NCBI RefSeq assembly: GCF_016741935.1
Contig: NZ_JAERRG010000009.1
Location: 310,001 to 374,000, forward strand
Length of the DNA: 64,000 bases
Direction of reading: 5' to 3'
From: Streptomyces endocoffeicus
Lineage (GTDB): Bacteria; Actinomycetota; Actinomycetes; Streptomycetales; Streptomycetaceae
A program made the translations under genes and the position numbers. Under the pieces are notes generated by a model that had not been told where the DNA came from, did no database searches, and saw nothing but the letters and a program-made list of their open reading frames with translations. Position 1 is the stretch's first letter, and the number at the start of each line of letters is the position of its first letter. Below are positions 59,079-64,000 of the stretch, in pieces.

Positions 59079-59264
59079 TCAGTGACCGCACGGTCGGTTG
59101 TTCGGCTCGTACTCGCGCCGCGCCTCCTCGCCTTCGGGGCCGACCAGGTCTTCGCGAAGCCTGGCTGCGCGCTCCGGGCCCAACTCCAGCCAGTACGGCT
59201 CACCGTTCGGGCCGGAGAGCAGGACCGTGGTCGTGTCGTCGTCGCCCCACAGGACGTCGTTCAG
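59079..59264 (-). CDS. Small protein, 61 aa, apparent CTG start
   Basis: The open frame begins after a stop at 59268-59270 and has no ATG/GTG/TTG; CTG 59262-59264 is the only usable start. Sequence is excellent: NDVLWGDDDTTTVLLSGPNG, then YWLELGPERAARLREDLVGP. Acidic helical. Confidence 0.5.
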   Translation of the reverse strand: MNDVLWGDDDTTTVLLSGPNGEPYWLELGPERAARLREDLVGPEGEEARREYEPNNRPCGH

Positions 59265-59267
59265 ACC

Positions 59268-59546
59268 TCAGCGGAGCGGTGTGGGGTTATCGGCGGCTGC
59301 AGGGTTTTCTGTACGGCGCTCCAGCTCGGCGCGAAGGCGGCGGACCTCGGCGACGAGTGGCTGCGTCGCGGCGTGCATGGCGGCGAAGTACGCGCCGAGC
59401 CGGTCGTCCCACAGATCGGCGAGCAGGTTGCCGTGTGAGCCGCGAAGCTCCGCATGGGAGTCGTCGACGGTCCACGGTCCGGCGGGGATGTTTTTCACAA
59501 AGGTCTCCAGCTCGTCGAGCTGCTGGTCGGTGAGCGGGCTGGTCAT
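59268..59546 (-). CDS. Hypothetical protein, 92 aa
   Basis: ATG 59544-59546 with GGAGG upstream. TSPLTDQQLDELETFVKNIP, then SHGNLLADLWDDRLGAYFAA. Helical, no motif recognised. Confidence 0.7.
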   Translation of the reverse strand: MTSPLTDQQLDELETFVKNIPAGPWTVDDSHAELRGSHGNLLADLWDDRLGAYFAAMHAATQPLVAEVRRLRAELERRTENPAAADNPTPLR

Positions 59547-59620
59547 GGTTCCTCCAGTGGATGCGGGCCAGGCCGGTGTGTCCGTGGCTGTAACCGAGGG
59601 TCAGACGGCGGGCAGGGCGG

Positions 59621-59866
59621 TCACTCGCTCCAGCCGATGAGGCGGAACTCGACGCCCTCGTCCACCATCTCGCGCTTGGAGGAGCACACTTCGGACGCCC
59701 AGACGAGGCGGAGGATCGCGTCTCCGTGCGACGACGGGCTGGTCTGGTACTCGCCCCAGATCTGGCCGTAGCTGTCGAGAAGGATCGCGTCGTGCTTGTC
59801 GGTGGGACGGCTCGGCGAGCGGGGCGATGCAGGCCGCCTTGCCACGCGCCGTGCACGGGTCCTCAT
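59621..59866 (-). CDS. Hypothetical protein, 81 aa
   Basis: ATG 59864-59866. After a basic start (RTRARRVARRPASPRSPSRP), ILLDSYGQIWGEYQTSPSS and VCSSKREMVDEGVEFRLIGW form a compact beta-rich domain. Family unknown. Confidence 0.65.
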   Translation of the reverse strand: MRTRARRVARRPASPRSPSRPTDKHDAILLDSYGQIWGEYQTSPSSHGDAILRLVWASEVCSSKREMVDEGVEFRLIGWSE

Positions 59867-59907
59867 GCCCTGAAGACCAGACCGGATCAGCTCCGCTGAT
59901 CAGGCAG

Positions 59908-59953
59908 AAAAAGAGAGACCCCCGCCCGGCGAGCATCATGCTCAGCCGACGGG
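59908..59953 (-). terminator. Rho-independent terminator
   Basis: Minus strand CCCCCGTCGGC, inner hairpin TGAGCAT/GATGCTC, GCCGGGCGGGGG, then TCTCTCTTTTT. About 50 nt downstream of the 60001 gene. Confidence 0.75.
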
Positions 59954-60000
59954 GGCTCCGCGGAATTCACCTGCCGCCGCCCAGAGACGAGCCCAGTCGG

Positions 60001-60254
60001 CTACAGCTGGATGCCGCAGTCCGGCACGAGGATCGTGATCCGGTCCTGGCACAGCTGCGCAGGATCTGATTGCGCTTCATGGCCAGGGCGTCGGCGATGT
60101 CCTGCTGAGCACCGTGGTACCGCCTTTGCAGGCGGTCGATCTCGCGCCAGAACTCGGTCTCGATGCGCTCGTGCTCGTCGTCGCGGCGCTTGCTGGCCGG
60201 GGCGACCAGGTCGCGCAGCTGGGTGCGGGCCTGCTCGTCGGGGCGCGGTGTCAT
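60001..60254 (-). pseudogene. Hypothetical regulator-like protein, one frameshift
   Basis: ATG 60252-60254 gives TPRPDEQARTQLRDLVAPAS, then RYHGAQQDIADALAMKRNQI, an HTH-like helix pair. Near 60055 the frame changes and it ends LCQDRITILVPDCGIQL at TAG 60001-60003. Joined ~84 aa. Confidence 0.5.
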
Positions 60255-60375
60255 GCGTGGCTCCAACTGGGATTTGAGGGACGATGGGGCTGCCCCCTGC
60301 TCCACCTGGAGCGGGTTGGGAGGCCCGGGGTGGCCGGTGAGGTTGGTCGCCGGAGGCGGCCACCCCAGGGCGAAG

Positions 60376-61233
60376 TCACCGGCTGCGGTGGCGACCGGAG
60401 ACGGTGCTGACGCGCTCGTGCAGGTTGCTCGTGCCGCGAGTGCTGACGTTGCCGGAGACCGTGTGGGCGTCGATCGAGCCGGTGGCGGCCGAGGTCGCGG
60501 TGACGTGGACGTCGCCGCTGACGGTGTTGGCGCGGAACTCGGAGCCGTTGTAGGTGCCGATCTCGATGTCGCCGGAGACGGAGGTGACGTCCACGCGGGC
60601 CTCGACCCGGTCCACCCCGAAGTCGCCGCTGGTGGTGTCGCCGCGCAGGGTGTTCACGCCGTCGGCCTGGACGTCGCCGGAGACCGAGTGGATGTCCAGG
60701 ACCTGGAGGCCGCCGCGGACGGTCAGGTCGGCGCTGGTGGTGTTCAGCCGGAGCGAGGACTGGTCGCTGGGCAGCTTCATATCGACGGTGATGGTGCCCA
60801 TCCCGCCGCCGCTGACGACGGTGCCCTGCTCGGTCATGACGCGGCCGTTCTCGACGATCTTGCGGCCGCCGATGATGACGTCGTCGTCGCTGATGGTCAT
60901 GCCGGTCACGGAGCCGGAGACGACACCGAAGTTCTGACCGATCACCGTGTTGCCGCCGGAGAAGCGGAAGGTGGAGTTGCCCATCGTCATCACGTTGCCC
61001 TGGACCTCGGGGACGCGGATGGTGAGGCAGTCCAGGCCCTGGTAGCGGCTCTCCTTCTTGGTCGTGTTGCGCACCGCATCGGCGAGCGGTCCGTCGTCGT
61101 CGCCCGTGCTCACCGTGATGACCGCGTGCTTGAGGGAGCGGTCGACGGTGACGTTGACGGTGCCGACGTGGCTGATGATGTCGGTCCAGATGGCGCCAGC
61201 GGCGGTGGCGGTGAAGGTCTGGGAGGTGCTCAA
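60376..61233 (-). CDS. DUF4097-like beta-repeat protein, 285 aa
   Basis: TTG 61231-61233 with AAGGAG eight bases upstream is preferred to the longer ATG. The C-terminal ~130 residues are repeats of short strands with the signature SVSGDVQ, TTSGDFGV, SVSGDIEIG, TVSGDVHV, TVSGNV: a right-handed beta-helix-like fold as in DUF4097 putative adhesins. No signal peptide or membrane anchor is visible, so it should be cytoplasmic here. Role unknown. Intact. Confidence 0.8.
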   Translation of the reverse strand: MSTSQTFTATAAGAIWTDIISHVGTVNVTVDRSLKHAVITVSTGDDDGPLADAVRNTTKKESRYQGLDCLTIRVPEVQGNVMTMGNSTFRFSGGNTVIGQNFGVVSGSVTGMTISDDDVIIGGRKIVENGRVMTEQGTVVSGGGMGTITVDMKLPSDQSSLRLNTTSADLTVRGGLQVLDIHSVSGDVQADGVNTLRGDTTSGDFGVDRVEARVDVTSVSGDIEIGTYNGSEFRANTVSGDVHVTATSAATGSIDAHTVSGNVSTRGTSNLHERVSTVSGRHRSR

Positions 61234-61247
61234 GATGAACTCCTTGA

Positions 61248-61468
61248 TCAGAGAGTGCGGGAGCGGGTGGCCCATGCCTGGATCGCTTCCGGGAGGAGGG
61301 CTCTGCCCTCCCAGGCGAGGTGGCAGGATTGGCAGTGGTAGACGACCTTCTGGAGCTTCATCGCGGTCAACGTCGGCCGGTCGGCTCGGCCGCGGCGTGT
61401 TTCTGCAGGATGTGCTTGGTGATGTCGAAGACGGATGTCTGAGACTGAGCCATGGCTTCGGTCTTCAT
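61248..61468 (-). pseudogene. Panacea-domain (DUF4065) antitoxin remnant
   Basis: ATG 61466-61468 reads SVFDITKHILQKHAAAEPTG, then in the next frame TLTAMKLQKVVYHCQSCHLA and WEGRALLPEAIQAWA, and stops. This is the N-terminal half of the Panacea/SocA-like antitoxin family (helix, T-A-M-K-L-Q-K signature), truncated and frameshifted near 61370; normal length would be ~150-190 aa. Possibly a decayed toxin-antitoxin locus; no toxin partner was recognised nearby. Confidence 0.6.
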
Positions 61469-61478
61469 TGCGCTTCGA

Positions 61479-62306
61479 TCACCACCAGTGTCGGAACAGG
61501 TAGTCGCCGCGCGGCAGTTCGCTGCGACGGATGAGGTCGGCGAGGACCAGCCTCAGCGACGGTGAGAAGGCGCGATCGGCGAAGAACCGGTCCTCGAACA
61601 CGGCGTTCTCAAGGTCTTGCGTCGCCGGCGGGTTCGCCTCGACGGTGGCTGGTGTGTTCTCGTCGGCGACACGGATACTCAACCAGTAGTCCAGCTCCGT
61701 CATGCCGGTCTTGAAGGCGCTCTCGCCGGTGCGGGAGTCCCAGCCGAGATAGATCTCGGCGCCGTCGAGGTCGCCGAGTGCCTGCAGGTAGTCCTCATCA
61801 AAGGTGAGCTCGTAGAGCTTCACGCTGTCATTGCCGATGTGCTCGTCGTCCCGCTGGCATCCGCGCAGCGAGCTGTACGGCTTGCCGTAGACGCGCTCGG
61901 CGATGGCCTCGATCGGAATGTATCCGTTCTCGGCGGTCACAAAATCAGCGTGCGGTTCCAGCGTGTAGATGCTGCGGGGCGTGTATTCGAGTGCATCGTG
62001 CATGACGGAGCCTCCTATGGGTGGTTCGGTGGTCTTGCCGCAGAGGGCGAAGACGGGCTCGCCCCGCAGGAGGTCCGCCAGAACCTGGGCATGGGCGTTC
62101 TTCGCCAACTCGACGACTGCCTGCTCCTGGAGGGAGTGGATCATCTCCCCGGCCTGGATGCGTTCCTCCACGGCGTCCATGGCGAGAATGGCGACAGCGA
62201 GCTCGAGCCGGGCGTCCGCCACGCGGCGCTTCAGCTCGGGGTGCCGCTTGGACATCACGCTCAGCCGGTGGACGGCGGCAACCTTCTGCTCTTCGCTGAT
62301 GGTCAT
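61479..62306 (-). CDS. Hypothetical protein, 275 aa
   Basis: ATG 62304-62306, just after the DUF3039 stop. N-terminal ~90 residues are helical and end LLRGEPVFALCGKTTEPP, resembling the start of the neighbouring DUF3039 product. An ATG (61999-62004 area) could begin a second protein with LEYTPRSIYTLEPHADFVTA and DEDYLQALGDLDGAEIYLGW. C-terminus is basic and Trp-ended (LPRGDYLFRHWW). Possibly a fusion of two genes. Confidence 0.6.
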   Translation of the reverse strand: MTISEEQKVAAVHRLSVMSKRHPELKRRVADARLELAVAILAMDAVEERIQAGEMIHSLQEQAVVELAKNAHAQVLADLLRGEPVFALCGKTTEPPIGGSVMHDALEYTPRSIYTLEPHADFVTAENGYIPIEAIAERVYGKPYSSLRGCQRDDEHIGNDSVKLYELTFDEDYLQALGDLDGAEIYLGWDSRTGESAFKTGMTELDYWLSIRVADENTPATVEANPPATQDLENAVFEDRFFADRAFSPSLRLVLADLIRRSELPRGDYLFRHWW

Positions 62307-62309
62307 GGT

Positions 62310-62580
62310 GCTACTCCTCCTTGAGGCGCTCCCAGATCTCCTTGCACTCCGGGCAGACCGGGTACTTTTCCGGGTTCTTCGACGGGGTCAACTTCTTGCC
62401 GCAGAGGGCGAAGACGGCTCGCCCGTCATGGAGGAGCGGACGATGTCCTCCTTGCTGACGTAGTGGCTCAGGCGGTCGTGGTCACCAGCGCCGTCGTCCT
62501 TCACCCGCTCCTCGTTCTCGACGATCGAGTCGATGAGGGCGTTGGTGTCCGTGTTGCTGCCGCGCTGCGTGTCAGTAGCC
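62310..62580 (-). pseudogene. DUF3039-like protein, one frameshift, start lost
   Basis: Reads NALIDSIVENEERVKDDGAG with LSHYVSKEDIVRSSMTGE, then after a one-base loss near 62420 VFALCGKKLTPSKNPEKYPV with CPECKEIWERLKEE to TAG. The ALCGK...CPxCK zinc layout matches DUF3039 of actinobacteria (~80-90 aa). No start codon is visible at the 5' end, which overlaps the 377-aa gene stop. Confidence 0.6.
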
Positions 62581-63705
62581 CTTGCGGGCCGCCGCGCGGG
62601 CCTGCGCTTCGGCGTCACGGGCGGGGATGGTGGCGAGGAGTTCGCCGGGGCTCGCGGCCCTGGCAAGGAACTTGGTACGGGCAGGGTCGGCGTACAGGGT
62701 CCACACGTCGCCGCCCATCCGGGGCCAGTAGGAGAGCTGCCAGAACCGGCGGTTGGCGTAGCAGATCTGCCAGGAACGCGGGCCGGACGGGTGCGCGCTC
62801 ACACCGGCCGGAAGGTCCGGCAGTTCCGGCGCGGGACCGTACGCGCGGTCGATGTAGGCGAGGTGTTCGGCCGTCGCCGTGATGGCGACGCGCACCGTGT
62901 GCGGCCACCGGTGCCCCTCGGGCAGCATCGGAGCCCACTCCTTCCACTGCGCCTCGCTGCTCGCGCTGCCGGTGTACGGCGCCCAGGCCGCGCCGCGCGC
63001 GTAGTTGAATCCAAGCCGCATCAGGTGCCACCCGGCGGCGGTCTTCAGCCCTTCCGTGTTCGCGCCGTCGGTGATGGCGTCCAGGTAGATACCGGCGGGG
63101 TCGTTCTCCCGACCGGCCGCGCCCCGCTCCGTGAGCGGGATCATGTGGCGTTCGGTCGTGCTGCCCTCAGCGGTCATAAGCCGCAGCGTGGCGCCCCCAC
63201 CGGCGAGCGGGTACGCCATCCGGATTTCCGCGACGGTCGGCAGAGCGGCGAGTTGGCCCGCACGCATCCGCTCCAGCCGCTCGGTCATGGTGGCCGACAC
63301 CTGGGAACACTCGCCGCCCTCGGCGGCCAGGAGCCACGCAGCGCCGCGCGCACCGGCGCCCGGGTGACGAGTTGCCGGCGCGGCGGCCTTCTCCCGTTGC
63401 TGGGCAACCGCGTTCACCGCGAGCGCGAGCGCGCCCTTACGCGTCGTGCTGTCGGATCCGACCTGCCTGCGCTCGCCCCCCACCTCCCGCACCCTCCAGA
63501 ACAGCGCGCCGCGCTCGCTCACCTGAAAGGCGGCGTACATGGCCTGCGGGAACCGGACCCCGGCGAGCGTCTCGCCGGGTAGCGCGAACAGCCAGCCGTC
63601 AACGCCGAAGTCGGCGCCGTCAGGCTTCTTGCCGTTGGTCGGCGTGTACCGGGTGTATTCGGGCTTGACGGTCTCCCGGACGATGCTGCGGGCCTGCGTG
63701 GTCAT
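62572..63705 (-). CDS. Hypothetical protein, 377 aa
   Basis: ATG 63703-63705 with GAGAGGAAA upstream. Begins TTQARSIVRETVKPEYTRYT; YTPTNGKKPDGADFGVDGWL is followed by beta-rich blocks (FQVSERGALFWRVREVGGER, RPRSWQICYANRRFWQLSYW). Two similar-looking halves are not obvious. No catalytic motif recognised. Intact over 1.1 kb. Confidence 0.7.
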   Translation of the reverse strand: MTTQARSIVRETVKPEYTRYTPTNGKKPDGADFGVDGWLFALPGETLAGVRFPQAMYAAFQVSERGALFWRVREVGGERRQVGSDSTTRKGALALAVNAVAQQREKAAAPATRHPGAGARGAAWLLAAEGGECSQVSATMTERLERMRAGQLAALPTVAEIRMAYPLAGGGATLRLMTAEGSTTERHMIPLTERGAAGRENDPAGIYLDAITDGANTEGLKTAAGWHLMRLGFNYARGAAWAPYTGSASSEAQWKEWAPMLPEGHRWPHTVRVAITATAEHLAYIDRAYGPAPELPDLPAGVSAHPSGPRSWQICYANRRFWQLSYWPRMGGDVWTLYADPARTKFLARAASPGELLATIPARDAEAQARAAARKGY

Positions 63706-63819
63706 GCTGGGTTTCCTCTCGGGCTGCTGCCGTGGCCGGGTGTGTGCTGAGTGCCCCCGGCCGGTCTCGAACCGGCCGACCCGCCCGCACGCGTCGCAGG
63801 GTCGGGGGTGCCATGAGGG

Positions 63820-64000
63820 CTAGAACGGGGGGCAGCACAGGGGGCCGGTGCACTCGTGCGCGGCGGCCTGCGCCTGCGCGGCCTGGCGCTCGCGCTCGGC
63901 CTGATCGCTGCGCATGATGCGCCGGGCGACACACGGCGCGTTGTCGCACGTGGTGTGCCCCTTCCGGGCGTCGGTGGAGTCGTCGAAGACCTCGATCAGC
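63820..64000 (-). CDS. Cys-rich protein, 5' part outside window
   Basis: Open minus-strand frame from the right edge to TAG 63820-63822: LIEVFDDSTDARKGHTTCDN, then APCVARRIMRSDQAERERQA and ECTGPLCCPPF. Five cysteines at two sites. Start not in the window; the 63.71-63.82 kb gap holds nothing. Confidence 0.55.
   Translation of the reverse strand, partial: LIEVFDDSTDARKGHTTCDNAPCVARRIMRSDQAERERQAAQAQAAAHECTGPLCCPPF

Noticed and set aside
1..64000. CRISPR arrays
   Set aside because: No regularly spaced repeats with unique spacers were seen; the only dense repeats are the 32.4-32.9 kb boxes and the GGGAC array, both irregular.
1..64000. Complete insertion sequences
   Set aside because: No transposase with DDE motif and no terminal inverted repeat pair was recognised; only a resolvase-type HTH remnant near 55.9 kb.

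Overview
The window is a high-GC actinobacterial mobile replicon, most likely from Streptomyces: coding regions have very GC-rich third codon positions, GTG, TTG and apparently CTG starts are common, and it carries an Lsr2 nucleoid protein, a TPR-type XRE regulator and a Nudix hydrolase of Streptomyces style. There are no rRNA, tRNA or housekeeping operons and no phage structural genes. A replication module, a partition module and a recombinase point to a large plasmid or a plasmid-prophage. No RepA-type initiator, FtsK/TraB transfer ATPase or relaxase was recognised.

Layout. Bases 1-14.3k (minus strand) hold accessory operons of small unknown proteins joined by 1-4 nt stop/start overlaps, a methyltransferase with an HsdR_N-like N-terminus (4.9-7.2k), an alpha/beta hydrolase (11.7-12.5k) and several broken genes. 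14.3-18.9k is a mixed-strand junction: gene scraps, an XRE-TPR regulator divergent from a Nudix gene, an HDxxH protein and a lipoprotein. 18.9-32.0k (minus) is the replication arm: a frameshifted GT2 glycosyltransferase, small DNA-binding proteins, an SNF2-type helicase, a VRR-NUC nuclease, a family B DNA polymerase and an SF3 primase-helicase. 32.0-33.2k is non-coding and carries GTACCAC/GTGGTAC boxes and an 18-19 nt direct repeat, the best origin candidate. 33.2-38.3k has a CPBP protease, a DHH/RecJ-like nuclease, plus-strand Lsr2 and a SLOG protein. 38.3-41.5k is mostly non-coding, with a nested cruciform and a GGGAC-box array that looks like a centromere. 41.5-49.1k (plus) is one tightly coupled operon: ParR-like adaptor, ParM-like actin, Mom-like DNA modification protein, serine recombinase, a small N6-methyltransferase-like protein and a second copy of the hydrolase. 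49-64k (minus) holds a PcfJ-domain protein and a long run of small, often Cys-rich proteins, a DUF4097 protein, a broken Panacea gene and a frameshifted DUF3039 gene.

How it may work together: primase-helicase, DNA polymerase, SNF2 helicase, RecJ-like nuclease and VRR-NUC form a largely self-sufficient replication set around the repeat-rich origin. ParR/ParM would segregate the replicon from the GGGAC array. Mom and the methyltransferases would mark or protect its DNA, and Lsr2 would silence its genes.

A striking general feature is about 20 genes split by apparent single-base indels or an in-frame stop, nearly all in small accessory genes, while roughly 20 kb of long replication, partition and modification genes are intact. 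This may be real decay or residual sequencing error. Each case is marked. All functional calls rest on motifs read by eye; no database search was possible.
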